Shown one piece after another: positions 35,193 through 44,717 of a DNA stretch of 61,283 nucleotides (its first letter is position 1; every line of letters starts with the position of its first letter). The notes under the pieces are model-generated. The model was not told the DNA's origin. It did not search any database and worked only from the letters and a program-made list of their open reading frames with translations. Position numbers and translations under genes: made by a program. Origin of the DNA: Candidatus Krumholzibacteriia bacterium (GTDB lineage: Bacteria; Krumholzibacteriota; Krumholzibacteriia; WVZY01; JAKEHA01); NCBI GenBank assembly GCA_029865265.1, contig JAOUHG010000020.1, positions 1-61,283 on the forward strand, given 5' to 3'.

Positions 35193-35986
35193 GCTTCCTG
35201 GACCGTGTCGTCGCCGAGAAGCGCGCCGGCGTCGCGGAGCGCCGCGCGTTGCTGCCGTTCGAAGTACTCGCCGCGCGGCTCACCAAACGCGACCTGCGCG
35301 ACTTCCATGGCGCGGTCGCGCGTTCGGGGGCCATCATCGCCGAGCTCAAGGCGCGCACGCCCACCATCGCGTCGTTCGTTCACTCCGGCGACCTGCTCGC
35401 GCTGGCCGGCGTGTACCACACCAACGGCGCGTCCGCCATCAGCATCGTCACCGACCCGTCGCGCTTCGGCACGTCGCTAGACGACATCGCCCGTGTGCGC
35501 GATGCGGTGCCACTGCCCGTGATCGCCAAGGACTTCATCGTGGACGGCTACCAGCTCCTTGAGGCGCGCGCGGCCGGAGCCGACGCCGTCCTGCTCATCG
35601 TGCGCCTGCTCGACCTGCCCGAGTTGCGCTCGCTGTACGACCTCGCACGCGACCTCGGCCTGGACGTGCTGGTGGAGGCCCACGACGAGACCGAGGTGCT
35701 CGCGGCCATCGCCACCGGCGCGCGTATCATAGGCGTGAACAACCGCAACCTCGACACCATGGCCGTTTCCCTCGACACCACACGGCGCCTCGCGCCCCTC
35801 GTCCCCGACGACATCGTGCTGGTGGCGGAGAGCGGCATTCGTTCGCGCGCGGATATCGACGTACTCACCGCATCCGGTGCGCGGGCCTTCCTGGTGGGTG
35901 GGAGCCTGCTCGACGCACCCGACGCCGGTGCTGCGCTGCGCGCATTCACCGGCAGCACCTCACCCGAGCCCGAGGCGCTGCGATGA
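35189..35986 (+). CDS. trpC: Indole-3-glycerol phosphate synthase
   Basis: A 265-residue TIM barrel that closes the pyrrole ring of indole glycerol phosphate. Signature pieces are IIAELKARTPT (the usual KxxSPS loop is altered to KARTPT), VIAKDFIVDGYQL with the catalytic lysine, VEAHDETEV, GVNNRNLDTM and LVAESGIRSRAD. The altered first loop, T-P-T in place of S-P-S, is conservative. It is monofunctional, with trpF separate and overlapping by 4 bases. Confidence 0.96.
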   Translation: MSFLDRVVAEKRAGVAERRALLPFEVLAARLTKRDLRDFHGAVARSGAIIAELKARTPTIASFVHSGDLLALAGVYHTNGASAISIVTDPSRFGTSLDDIARVRDAVPLPVIAKDFIVDGYQLLEARAAGADAVLLIVRLLDLPELRSLYDLARDLGLDVLVEAHDETEVLAAIATGARIIGVNNRNLDTMAVSLDTTRRLAPLVPDDIVLVAESGIRSRADIDVLTASGARAFLVGGSLLDAPDAGAALRAFTGSTSPEPEALR

Positions 35987-36600
35987 GCAGGCCGCGCGTG
36001 AAGATCTGCGGCCTGACCCGTCCCGAGGACGCCGCGCTCGCGGTGTCCCTGGGCGCGGACTTCGCGGGCGTCATCTTTGCCGACAGCCCGCGGCGCATCG
36101 ACACGGCGCGCGCGGCGCTCATTCGCGCCGCGGTTCCGTCCGCGCTGCTGGTGGGTGTGTTCAGGGACCCCAGCCTGGACGAGGTGGCGGAAGCGGTTCG
36201 CGCCGCCGACCTCGACCTCTTGCAGTTTCACGGCCAAGAAACACCCGCCTTCTGCGATGAGGCACTGGCAACCACCGGGCGGCCCATCATCAAGGTATTC
36301 AATTCCAGCCGGGTGCCCGAAGTTGCGCAGCTTGCCGCGTACACCACCACGTCGTACTTCCTGTTCGACACCAGCAAGGACGACTCCGTGCCACCGCAGG
36401 CGCGGCTGCACGACGTGGATGCCGTGCGGCGCATGGGCTTCCGCGTGTTCCTGGCCGGCGGTCTCACCCCGGAGAGCGTACGCGCGGCGGTTGCAACCGC
36501 CCATCCCTTCGCCGTGGACGTGTGCCGCGGCGTGGAGAGCGCGCCCGGCATCAAGGATGCCGCCGCGCTGGAGCGATTCATGAGCGAGGTGCGCGCATGA
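35983..36600 (+). CDS. trpF: Phosphoribosylanthranilate isomerase
   Basis: A 205-residue TIM barrel performing the Amadori rearrangement before TrpC. It starts [12 protein letters not shown] with the catalytic cysteine, continues [16 protein letters not shown] and [10 protein letters not shown], and ends [11 protein letters not shown] and [16 protein letters not shown], where the aspartate is catalytic. Overlaps of 4 bases with trpC and trpB keep the operon contiguous. Length is normal for the family. Confidence 0.96.
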   Translation: MSRPRVKICGLTRPEDAALAVSLGADFAGVIFADSPRRIDTARAALIRAAVPSALLVGVFRDPSLDEVAEAVRAADLDLLQFHGQETPAFCDEALATTGRPIIKVFNSSRVPEVAQLAAYTTTSYFLFDTSKDDSVPPQARLHDVDAVRRMGFRVFLAGGLTPESVRAAVATAHPFAVDVCRGVESAPGIKDAAALERFMSEVRA

Positions 36601-37766
36601 CCGGCACCCGCTTTGGCGCCTACGGCGGACAGTTCGTGCCGGAAACGGTGATGCCGTGCCTGCTCGAGCTGGAGGCGGCGTACCGCGACGCGCGCGCCGA
36701 CGCCGCCTTCGTAGCCGAACTCGACCATCTCCTCGCGCACTACGTCGGCCGCCCCACACCGCTCTACCGTGCGGACCGCTTTGCCGAGACGCTCGCCGAG
36801 GGCGTGCGCGTGTACCTGAAACGCGAAGACCTCAACCACACCGGCGCACACAAGATCAACAACTGCGTGGGACAGGCGCTGCTCGCGCGCCGCATGGGCA
36901 AGACACGCCTGGTGGCGGAAACCGGCGCCGGGCAGCACGGCGTGGCGACGGCCACGGTGGCGGCGCGCTTCGGCATGCGCTGTACGGTGTACATGGGCGA
37001 GGTCGACATGGCGCGCCAGCACCCCAACGTGGTGCGCATGGAGATGCTGGGCGCAACCGTGGTGCCGGTGACCACCGGCTCGCGCACGCTCAAGGACGCC
37101 ACCAGCGAAACCATCCGCGACTGGGTGACGAACGTGCACGACACGCACTACATCATCGGGTCCGTGGTGGGACCACACCCCTACCCGGCCATCGTGCGCG
37201 ACCTGCAGAGTGTGATCGGCCGCGAGACCCGCGCGCAGATTCTCGAGATGGAAGGCCGCCTCCCCACCGACATCGTGGCGTGCGTGGGCGGCGGCTCCAA
37301 CGCCATGGGTATTTTTCACGCCTTTCTCGACGACGACGTGCGCCTCTTCGGCGTCGAGGGCGGCGGCTCGCACGAGGGCCATTCGGCGACGCTCGCCGAG
37401 GGACGCCCCGGCGTGTTGCACGGCGCGTTCAGCTATCTTCTGCAGGACGAAGACGGCCAGGTCCGTCCCGCGCATTCCATATCCGCCGGCCTCGATTATC
37501 CCGGGGTCGGCCCCGAACACAGCGCGCTCAAGGACGCGGGTCGCGTCGTCTACGAGCGTGCATCCGACGGCGAGGCGCTCGACGCGTTCGAAACTCTCGC
37601 GCGGTGCGAAGGAATCCTCCCGGCGCTCGAATCAGCCCACGCAGTGGCGTTCGTGCGCCGTCATTTCGCCCGGGCGAATCGCGTTGGAGGCCTCGTCGTC
37701 GTCAATCTTTCCGGCCGTGGCGACAAGGACGTCGACGCCATCGCCGCACAGCGGGCGCGACCGTGA
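36597..37766 (+). CDS. trpB: Tryptophan synthase beta chain
   Basis: A 389-residue PLP enzyme that condenses indole with serine. It starts with [15 protein letters not shown], and the PLP lysine lies in [27 protein letters not shown], the phosphate-binding loop [10 protein letters not shown] and [15 protein letters not shown] follow. These features and the length identify the TrpB1 type that pairs with TrpA, rather than the longer TrpB2. The start ATG is inside the trpF stop (ATGA), and the stop overlaps the GTG start of trpA. Confidence 0.97.
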   Translation: MTGTRFGAYGGQFVPETVMPCLLELEAAYRDARADAAFVAELDHLLAHYVGRPTPLYRADRFAETLAEGVRVYLKREDLNHTGAHKINNCVGQALLARRMGKTRLVAETGAGQHGVATATVAARFGMRCTVYMGEVDMARQHPNVVRMEMLGATVVPVTTGSRTLKDATSETIRDWVTNVHDTHYIIGSVVGPHPYPAIVRDLQSVIGRETRAQILEMEGRLPTDIVACVGGGSNAMGIFHAFLDDDVRLFGVEGGGSHEGHSATLAEGRPGVLHGAFSYLLQDEDGQVRPAHSISAGLDYPGVGPEHSALKDAGRVVYERASDGEALDAFETLARCEGILPALESAHAVAFVRRHFARANRVGGLVVVNLSGRGDKDVDAIAAQRARP

Positions 37767-38560
37767 AAGCGCTCTCGCAAACCACCGGCGCACTGCGCAC
37801 GGACGGGCGCAAGGCGCTGGTGGCGTTTCTGACCGCCGGCTATCCCGACGAGGCAACCTTCGCGGCCACGGTTCGCGCCGCGGTCGCGGCGGGCGCCGAC
37901 GTCATCGAAGTCGGTATTCCGTTTTCCGATCCCATCGCCGACGGCCCGGTCATCCAGGCCTCGTCCGCCGCGGCCCTCGCGCGCGGCATGACACTGCGCC
38001 GCGCGCTCTCGCTGTGCGCCGAGCTGGGCGCCGACGTCCCCCTCGTGGTGATGACCTACGTGAATCCCGTGCTGGCCATGGGCGTGGAGGCATTCGCCGA
38101 CGCCGCCGCCCGCGCGGGCGTCTCGGGCGTGATTCTGCCCGACGTTTCCTTCGAAGAATCTCCGGCCTTTCGTGCCCCGCTGCGCGCCGCCGGTCTTGCC
38201 TGCATCAACCTGATCGCCCCGACCTCCAGCGACGAACGTGTCCGCGACATTGCGTCCGTTGCGGAGGGTTTCGTGTACCTGGTCTCGTTGACCGGTGTAA
38301 CCGGAGCCCGCGATGCGGCCGCGGCCGATCTCGCAGCGCTCGCAGGACGCGTCCGCGCCGCATCCGCCGCCCCGGTGTACGTGGGGTTCGGCATCAAGAC
38401 GCCGGAGCAGGCGCGCGGCGCCGCCCGCCACGCCGACGGCGTCATCATCGGCAGCCGGCTGCTGGAACTGGCCGCCGACGGCACCGCGGACGGGGCTCCC
38501 GGCCGCGTGGGCGACTTTCTGGCCACGGTACGCGGCGTGCTCGACCGGGAAGGCCGATAA
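37763..38560 (+). CDS. trpA: Tryptophan synthase alpha chain
   Basis: A 265-residue TIM barrel that cleaves indole glycerol phosphate and channels indole to Trp[17 protein letters not shown], the catalytic-glutamate strand [32 protein letters not shown] with the catalytic aspartate, and [13 protein letters not shown] are all present. Start is GTG 37763, overlapping the trpB stop as GTGA. A 73-bp gap follows before aroF, the largest space in the trp-aro run. Confidence 0.96.
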   Translation: MKALSQTTGALRTDGRKALVAFLTAGYPDEATFAATVRAAVAAGADVIEVGIPFSDPIADGPVIQASSAAALARGMTLRRALSLCAELGADVPLVVMTYVNPVLAMGVEAFADAAARAGVSGVILPDVSFEESPAFRAPLRAAGLACINLIAPTSSDERVRDIASVAEGFVYLVSLTGVTGARDAAAADLAALAGRVRAASAAPVYVGFGIKTPEQARGAARHADGVIIGSRLLELAADGTADGAPGRVGDFLATVRGVLDREGR

Positions 38561-38633
38561 TGGTAATATGCCGGTCTGCGGGGACCCGCGATGGCCGCCC
38601 CCCGCGTCAGCAACATCTCAGGAGACCCATTCC

Positions 38634-39659
38634 ATGATCGTCGTTATGAAGTCGGACGCGTCGATGTCCGACATTTCGAGCGTCATCAAGACCCTCGAGT
38701 CGATGGGATACCGGCCCCACCCCACGCGTGGCGCCGAACGCACCATCATCGGCATCGCCAACGCGCGCGACGGGGCGGACTTCAGCCTGCTCGCCAGCGC
38801 GGTGGGTGTGGAGCAGGTGATTCCCATCACCAAGGCCTACAAGATGGTGAGCCGCGAGTTCAAACCCGAGAACACCGTGGTCACCGTGAACGGCGTGTCG
38901 GTGGGCGGCAAGGAGTTCGTCGTGATGGCGGGTCCCTGCGCGGTGGAAGGGCGCGAGCAGGTGATGTCGGCGGCGCGCGCGGTGCGCGCCAGCGGCGCGT
39001 CCATCCTGCGCGGCGGCGCCTTCAAGCCCCGCACGTCACCCTACAGCTTCCAGGGACTCGGCGAAGAGGGACTGCAGATCCTGCTCGCGGCCAAACGCGA
39101 GACGGGGCTGCCCATCGTCACCGAAGTCATCACCCCCGACCTGGTTCCGCTGGTGAGCGAGTACGCCGACATCCTGCAGATCGGCGCGCGCAACATGCAG
39201 AACTACGCGCTGCTCGAGGCGGTGGGCAAGGTGCGCAAGCCGGTGTTGCTCAAGCGCGGCATGATGTCCACGGTCGAGGAACTGCTCATGGCCGCCGAGT
39301 ACGTGCTCTCCAACGGCAACCAGCAGGTGATCCTGTGCGAGCGCGGCATCCGGACCTTCGAGAACGCCACCCGCAACACGCTGGACATCTCCGCGGTGCC
39401 CGTCATCAAGCGCAACTCCCATTTGCCCATCATCGTGGATCCGAGCCACGCCGCCGGTCACACCGAGTTCGTGGCACCGCTGGCGCTGGCCGCGGTGGCG
39501 GCGGGCGCCGACGGCATCATCGTCGAGGTGCACCCCTGCCCGGAGACGGCGTGGTGCGACGGCGTGCAGAGCCTGACCCCGGAGATGTTCGAGGAGATGA
39601 TGAAGGGAGTTCGCGCCATCGCCGCCGTTACGGGCCGACCGCTGCACGAACCCCAGTGA
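38634..39659 (+). CDS. aroF: DAHP synthase (class I beta, with N-terminal ferredoxin-like domain)
   Basis: A 341-residue 3-deoxy-7-phosphoheptulonate synthase, the first shikimate step. Residues 1-70 form the small regulatory ferredoxin-like domain seen in the Thermotoga-type enzyme (MIVVMKSDASMSDISSVIKT). The barrel follows with MAGPCAVEGREQ, LRGGAFKPRTSPYSFQGLG, GARNMQN, LLKRGMMSTVEELLMAAEY and the metal-site DPSHAAGH. The N-terminal domain is the likely feedback site for an aromatic amino acid. CAGGAG before 38634 supports this start; an in-frame ATG at 38568 without such a site is less likely. Confidence 0.95.
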   Translation: MIVVMKSDASMSDISSVIKTLESMGYRPHPTRGAERTIIGIANARDGADFSLLASAVGVEQVIPITKAYKMVSREFKPENTVVTVNGVSVGGKEFVVMAGPCAVEGREQVMSAARAVRASGASILRGGAFKPRTSPYSFQGLGEEGLQILLAAKRETGLPIVTEVITPDLVPLVSEYADILQIGARNMQNYALLEAVGKVRKPVLLKRGMMSTVEELLMAAEYVLSNGNQQVILCERGIRTFENATRNTLDISAVPVIKRNSHLPIIVDPSHAAGHTEFVAPLALAAVAAGADGIIVEVHPCPETAWCDGVQSLTPEMFEEMMKGVRAIAAVTGRPLHEPQ

Positions 39660-39699
39660 CCATCGCCCGTCGCGCCATCGCGAACACGCACCCCCGGCC

Positions 39700-40977
39700 A
39701 TGAAGCGTACCGTCCACCAAGCCGCACGCCTCGAGGGCATTCTCAAGGTTCCCGGTGACAAATCTATTTCGCACCGCGCACTCATCCTGGGCGCCGCGGC
39801 CCGCGGCCGCCAGGTGATCGACGGCCTCTCCGACTCCCGCGACGTTCTCACCACCGTGCAGGCCCTGCGCGCAATGGGCTGTTTCGTGGAATCGATGCCC
39901 GACGGGCGCACCATCGTACTCCCCAGTTCGCTGCACGCGGAGTTCGACATCGACGCCGGCAACTCGGGGACGACGGCGCGCCTGCTGGCGGGCTTCGGGG
40001 CCGCGCGCGCGTCGCGCTGCCGCATCGACGGCGACGCGTCGCTGCGGCGCCGCCCCATGGGGCGCATCGCCGAGCCGCTGGCGCGCATGGGGGCCAGCGT
40101 GGTGCTGGCCGACGGCGGCACCCTGCCGGCAACCATCGATGGCGGTTCCCTGCGCGGCATCGAGTACACGCTTCCGGTGGCGAGTGCGCAGGTGAAGTCG
40201 GCGATTCTGATCGCCGGTCTCTTCGCCGAGGGGGAGACCACCGTCATCGAACCGGTCGCCACCCGCGACCACACCGAGATCATGCTCGCCGCCATGGGGG
40301 TGGACGTTGCGCGCGAGGGCAACCGCATCAGCCTCCATGGCGGGTCGCGCGTGGAGGGAACCCACGTCACCATTCCGGGGGATATTTCATCCGCGGCGTT
40401 CTTCATGGTGGCCGCCGCCATCCGTCCCGGCTCCCAATTGCACCTGCCCTTCACCGGCATCAACCCGCGGCGCACGGGTATACTGACGGTCCTGCGCGCG
40501 ATGGGCGCGGATATCACGCTGGAGGTCACCCACGACGGGTGCGAGGCGGCGTGCGACCTCACCGTGAGCGCCGGTGATCTGCACGGAATTGAAATCGACG
40601 ACCCCGCCGCGGTGGCATCTATTATTGACGAGATTCCGGTGCTGGCCGTGGCCGCCACCCAGGCGGAGGGCACCACCACCATACGCGGTGCGGGCGAGTT
40701 GCGGCACAAGGAGTCCGACCGCATTGAGGCCATCGTGAGCAACTTGCGCGCGATGGGCGCGCGCATCGAGGCGGAGGCGGATGACATCGTCATCGAGGGA
40801 CCCACGCCGCTGCGCGGCGCGGCGGTGCGTTCCTTTCAGGATCATCGCATGGCGATGGCCATGACCATCGCGGGGCTCGCGGCGGACGGGACCACCGAGA
40901 TCGACGACGTCGACGCGGTGGAGATATCCTACCCGGGCTTCTACAACGATCTGCGGTCGCTGGTGCGGCCGGCATAA
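39700..40977 (+). CDS. aroA: EPSP synthase (3-phosphoshikimate 1-carboxyvinyltransferase)
   Basis: A 425-residue enzyme that adds the enolpyruvyl group of PEP to shikimate-3-phosphate. Substrate-binding blocks are KVPGDKSISHRALIL, DAGNSGTTARLLAGF and DASLRRRPMGRIAEPL, then QVKSAILIAGLFAEG, GDISSAAFFMVAAA and the C-terminal HKESDRIEAIVSNL and DHRMAMAMTIAGL. Compared with the E. coli enzyme, the PEP-site segment reads NSGTTARLLAG, with alanine in the GNA(G/A)TAMR position as in class II-like enzymes. It follows aroF by 40 bases. Confidence 0.97.
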   Translation: MKRTVHQAARLEGILKVPGDKSISHRALILGAAARGRQVIDGLSDSRDVLTTVQALRAMGCFVESMPDGRTIVLPSSLHAEFDIDAGNSGTTARLLAGFGAARASRCRIDGDASLRRRPMGRIAEPLARMGASVVLADGGTLPATIDGGSLRGIEYTLPVASAQVKSAILIAGLFAEGETTVIEPVATRDHTEIMLAAMGVDVAREGNRISLHGGSRVEGTHVTIPGDISSAAFFMVAAAIRPGSQLHLPFTGINPRRTGILTVLRAMGADITLEVTHDGCEAACDLTVSAGDLHGIEIDDPAAVASIIDEIPVLAVAATQAEGTTTIRGAGELRHKESDRIEAIVSNLRAMGARIEAEADDIVIEGPTPLRGAAVRSFQDHRMAMAMTIAGLAADGTTEIDDVDAVEISYPGFYNDLRSLVRPA

Positions 40978-40993
40978 GAACGGGAGTTGCAGC

Positions 40994-41899
40994 GTGGCTT
41001 CTGCGGGAAAGACGCTTCTCTTCGGCCTGATCGGCGACCCGGCGGCGCACAGCCTCTCGCCGTTCATCATGAACCGCGCCTTCGACTCGCTGGGGCTGGA
41101 CGCGATGTACGTGGCGTTCGGCGTCAAGCCGGAGCGGCTGCAGGCGTCGGTGGCGGGGCTGGGGACGATGGGCATCGCCGGGCTCAACGTCACCTATCCT
41201 TATAAGGAGGAGATCCTCTACCATATCGACGCCATTTCATCAGAGGCCGAGATCATCAACGCGGTCAACACCGTGCTCTTCTTCGACGACGAAATCCAGG
41301 GTTTCAATACCGACGCCCCCGGCACCGCCATTGCGCTGGAGACCTTCACCGACGCGCCCGTCGAGGGTGCGCGCGCATTCATCTACGGCATGGGTGGTTC
41401 GGCGCGCGCCGCGGCCTACGGCCTGCTGGAACGCGGCGCCGAGCGGGTGACGTTTGCGGTGCGGTCCGCCGAGAAAGGACCCATGGTGCTGGAACGGTTC
41501 GAGTTTGCCTTTCCGGAACAGGACGTCGACGTGGTGCGCATGGGTGGGGTGGACGACATCGTGCCGCGGCGCGATGCGTTCATGGGGGCCGACATCGTCA
41601 TCAACGCCACCCCGGTGGGGATGGAGGGGATGGCGTCGGGCGATCTCATCGACAACCCCGCGTGGATTTCCCCCGAGCAGACCTTCTTCGACTTCGTCTA
41701 TCATCCGCGCCAGACCCCGTTCCTGGAAACCGCGCGCCGCGCCGGCGCACGAACGCTGGGCGGCATCGCGCTGCTGGTGGCGCAGGCGTCGGAGAGCTTT
41801 CGCATCTGGACCGACCATGGTTTCGACGTGAAGGAAATGGTGGAAGCGGTGGAGGAGTTCTCGCGCGCGGAGCCACCCACCGGACGGGGGCTGCACTGA
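40994..41899 (+). CDS. aroE: Shikimate dehydrogenase
   Basis: A 301-residue NADPH enzyme reducing 3-dehydroshikimate. The substrate part has FGLIGDPAAHSLSPFIMNRAF and GLNVTYPYKEEI, with the catalytic lysine in NVTYPYK (the usual NVTxPxK). NAVNTVLF and GFNTDAPG follow, and the nucleotide loop is YGMGGSARAAAYGLLERGA (the usual GAGGA is GMGGS). NATPVGMEG is near the end. The GTG start at 40994 follows aroA by 16 bases, and the last stop base is the first base of the aroC ATG (TGATG). Confidence 0.94.
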   Translation: MASAGKTLLFGLIGDPAAHSLSPFIMNRAFDSLGLDAMYVAFGVKPERLQASVAGLGTMGIAGLNVTYPYKEEILYHIDAISSEAEIINAVNTVLFFDDEIQGFNTDAPGTAIALETFTDAPVEGARAFIYGMGGSARAAAYGLLERGAERVTFAVRSAEKGPMVLERFEFAFPEQDVDVVRMGGVDDIVPRRDAFMGADIVINATPVGMEGMASGDLIDNPAWISPEQTFFDFVYHPRQTPFLETARRAGARTLGGIALLVAQASESFRIWTDHGFDVKEMVEAVEEFSRAEPPTGRGLH

Positions 41900-43041
41900 T
41901 GCCCATTCGATTTCTCACCGCGGGCGACTCACACGGGGAAGCGCTCCTCGCCATCGTCGAGGGGCTGCCGGCGGGCGTGCGTCTGGACGCACGCGTGATC
42001 CAGAACGAGCTGGCGCGGCGGCGCAAGGCATACGGGCGCAGCAGCCGCCAGAAGATCGAGCGCGACGCGGTGACGTTGCTGGGCGGCGTGTGGAAGGGAA
42101 AGACCACCGGTGCTCCCATCGGCATCCATCTTCCCAACCTCGCGCGCACGGTCAAGGGCAGGACGGGCGGCGCGCTGGGAACCGTGCCGCGCCCCGGGCA
42201 CGCCGACTTCGCGGGCATGATGAAGTACGGCTTCGACGAGATCCCCCCCGTGTCGGAGCGCGCCAGCGCGCGCAGCACGGTGGCGCGTGTGGCGGTGGGC
42301 GCCATTGCGGGCGCGGTGCTGCGCGAGCTCGGCATCGAGACGGCCGGCCACGTGCTCTCCATCGGCAGCGTCGAGGCGCCGCGAAGTACACGAACCGCCG
42401 CGGAGATTCGCCGCCGCGCGGGGCGTTCGCCGGTCTACTGCGCGGACGCCGCCACCGGGCGGCGCATGGTGGCGGAGATCCAGCGCGCCAAGGCGGAGGG
42501 CAATTCGCTGGGCGGGAGCGTGGAAGTCATCGCCACCGGTCTGTTCCCCGGCATTGGCAGCTACGCGGAGTGGGACCGCAAGCTCGACGGCCGCCTCGCT
42601 GGCGCGCTCATGAGCATCCACAGCGTGAAGGCGGTGGAGATCGGCGACGGTCTCGACACGCACCGCGCACGCGGCGTGGACGCGCAGGATGCCATGCGCG
42701 TGCACCGGGGCCGCGTGGAGCGTGCCGGCAATCACGCGGGCGGCATCGAGGGCGGCATGAGCAACGGCGAGAACATCGTGGCGCGGCTCTACGCCAAGCC
42801 CATCCCCACCGCGGCGCGCCGTGCGCAGACATTCGATATGGCCACGCTCGACGCGTGCGAGAGTCCGTACGTCCGCTCCGACATCTGCGTCATACCGGTG
42901 CTCGCCGTCATCGCCGAAGCGGTGGCGGCCTGGGAGATCCTGGGTGCCGTACTCGACAAGCTCGGCGGCGACACCATTGCCGACACGCTCGCGGCGCGCG
43001 ACCGCGTGCTGGCCACCCACGCGAAGAGGCTCAAGCGATGA
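41899..43041 (+). CDS. aroC: Chorismate synthase
   Basis: A 380-residue FMN-dependent enzyme forming chorismate from EPSP. FLTAGDSHGEALLAIVEGLPAG opens the chain in the standard GESHG-like form, here GDSHG. RPGHADFAGMMKYG, ASARSTVARVAVGAIA and the GGIEGGMSNGENIVAR-type block follow. The slightly long RRRKAYGRSSRQKIERD region fits the large or small form common outside enterics. It overlaps aroE by one base and the aroKB fusion by four (ATGA). Confidence 0.95.
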   Translation: MPIRFLTAGDSHGEALLAIVEGLPAGVRLDARVIQNELARRRKAYGRSSRQKIERDAVTLLGGVWKGKTTGAPIGIHLPNLARTVKGRTGGALGTVPRPGHADFAGMMKYGFDEIPPVSERASARSTVARVAVGAIAGAVLRELGIETAGHVLSIGSVEAPRSTRTAAEIRRRAGRSPVYCADAATGRRMVAEIQRAKAEGNSLGGSVEVIATGLFPGIGSYAEWDRKLDGRLAGALMSIHSVKAVEIGDGLDTHRARGVDAQDAMRVHRGRVERAGNHAGGIEGGMSNGENIVARLYAKPIPTAARRAQTFDMATLDACESPYVRSDICVIPVLAVIAEAVAAWEILGAVLDKLGGDTIADTLAARDRVLATHAKRLKR

Positions 43042-44696
43042 CGAAGCCATCCCAACCATCCGGTCGGCCCGTGGTGGTGCTGTGCGGCTTCATGGGCACC
43101 GGCAAGACGGCGGTGGGACGAATTCTCGCCGCGTCACTGGGGGTTCCCTTTCTGGACACCGACGACATGGTGGAATCAGAAACGGGGATGAGCGTCGCCG
43201 AGATCTTCTCGCGCGACGGCGAGGCGCGTTTCCGCGAACTGGAGTCTGAAGCGTGCGCGTCCATCAACACGCGCGGTGGCGCGGTGGTGGCCACCGGCGG
43301 CGGTATCCTGTTGCGCGAGGAGAACGCGCGGCGGCTTGCCAGCCTGGGGCAGATGGTTCTGCTGCGCGCGTCGGTGGACGCCATCGTCGCGCGAACCGAG
43401 GGCAGCACGCGCCCCCTGCTGCCCACCGACACCCGCGGCGCGACACTGCGCGAGCGCGTCGCGCAGCTCATCGAGGAACGCGGGCCCGTCTACGGGCGCG
43501 TGGCCTGGCAGATCGACACCACCGAACGCTCACCGGCCGAGGTGGCCTTTGAGATCGGCGAACGCCTCCACCATCCCCATCGCCTTCTCCACCTGCGCGC
43601 CGACGTGCGCCCCGTTCCCGGTCACGCACTGAGGCCCGGCGAGGGGCGCCTGTGCCGCATCGTGGTGGGCCGTGGCGTTATCGATACGATCGGCGGCTGG
43701 ATCGGCGAGCTGGGCGTCACCGGCACCGCCTACGTGCTCGCATCGCGGCGCGTGGCCGGTTTTCACGGCCAGCGAACCCGCGCGGCACTGGACAAGGCGG
43801 CCGTGCGCAACCGCTTCATCGAGGTGGACGACAGCGAGGAGGCCAAGACCCTCGACCAGACCGAGCGGCTGCTCTACGAGCTGGTCGACGCGGGCGCCAC
43901 ACGCGACGGCGTGGTGGTGGCGCTGGGCGGCGGCGTCACCGGGGACGTGGCGGGTTTCGCCGCGGCCACCTTCATGCGCGGCATGCCGCTGGTGCAGGTG
44001 CCCACCACGCTGCTCGCGCAGGTGGACTCCAGCATCGGCGGCAAGGTGGGTGTCAACCACCCCCGCGCCAAGAACCTGATCGGTGCGGTGCACCAGCCGT
44101 TGCTGGTAATGGCGGACATCGACACCATCGGCACGCTTCCCCCGCGCCAGGTGGCGAGCGGCATGGCGGAGGTGATCAAGACCGCCATCATCGGCTCGCC
44201 TGCATTGTTCGACACGCTCACCCGCACGCTCACCACACAGGAAGCCATGCAGCAGCCCGAGCTGCTGGAGACGTGCGTGGCGGAATGCGCGGCGGTGAAG
44301 GTGGCCATCGTGGAGAACGACCCGTATGAGCACGGACCGCGTCGCGTGCTCAACCTGGGCCACACGCTCGGCCACGCCGTCGAGGCGGTGGCCGGTTTTG
44401 GAAGCGTGCTGCACGGTGAGGCGGTGGCACTGGGAATCCTGGCGGCCATTCGCGTGTCCATGCGCCGCGGCGCTGCCACCCGCGACTTCCTGGCCGGCAC
44501 ACGCGCCATGTTCAAGGCCTGCGGTCTTCCCCTCGCGATGCCGGACATGGACCGCGACGCGCTCATCGCCGCCATGGGACTGGACAAGAAGCGGCGCGCC
44601 GGCAGCCTCACGTTTGTGCTGCCGGTGGCACCGGGCGACGTGCGCTTTGTGAGCGATGTGACCCCCGACGAGATACTCGCCGCAACCACGGACTGA
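43038..44696 (+). CDS. aroKB: Bifunctional shikimate kinase / 3-dehydroquinate synthase
   Basis: A 552-residue fusion. Residues about 10-180 are shikimate kinase: Walker A GFMGTGKT (17-24), FLDTDDMVESETGMSVAEIF, FRELESEAC and ATGGGILL. From about 185 the chain is 3-dehydroquinate synthase: VVALGGGVTGDVAGFAAATF, the metal- and NAD-binding VPTTLLAQVDSSIGGKVGVN and NLGHTLGHAVEA. It therefore carries out steps two and five of the shikimate pathway. A kinase-synthase fusion in the same order is known from Thermotoga. No frameshift or stop separates the halves. Confidence 0.95.
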   Translation: MTKPSQPSGRPVVVLCGFMGTGKTAVGRILAASLGVPFLDTDDMVESETGMSVAEIFSRDGEARFRELESEACASINTRGGAVVATGGGILLREENARRLASLGQMVLLRASVDAIVARTEGSTRPLLPTDTRGATLRERVAQLIEERGPVYGRVAWQIDTTERSPAEVAFEIGERLHHPHRLLHLRADVRPVPGHALRPGEGRLCRIVVGRGVIDTIGGWIGELGVTGTAYVLASRRVAGFHGQRTRAALDKAAVRNRFIEVDDSEEAKTLDQTERLLYELVDAGATRDGVVVALGGGVTGDVAGFAAATFMRGMPLVQVPTTLLAQVDSSIGGKVGVNHPRAKNLIGAVHQPLLVMADIDTIGTLPPRQVASGMAEVIKTAIIGSPALFDTLTRTLTTQEAMQQPELLETCVAECAAVKVAIVENDPYEHGPRRVLNLGHTLGHAVEAVAGFGSVLHGEAVALGILAAIRVSMRRGAATRDFLAGTRAMFKACGLPLAMPDMDRDALIAAMGLDKKRRAGSLTFVLPVAPGDVRFVSDVTPDEILAATTD

Positions 44697-44717
44697 CCAC
44701 CGGAAAGGAATCCAACA

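Noticed and set aside
38561-38633. TAATAT-like hexamer before aroF as an internal promoter.
   Set aside because: No acceptable -35 lies 16-19 bases upstream. It was left as an open question in the trp-aro finding.
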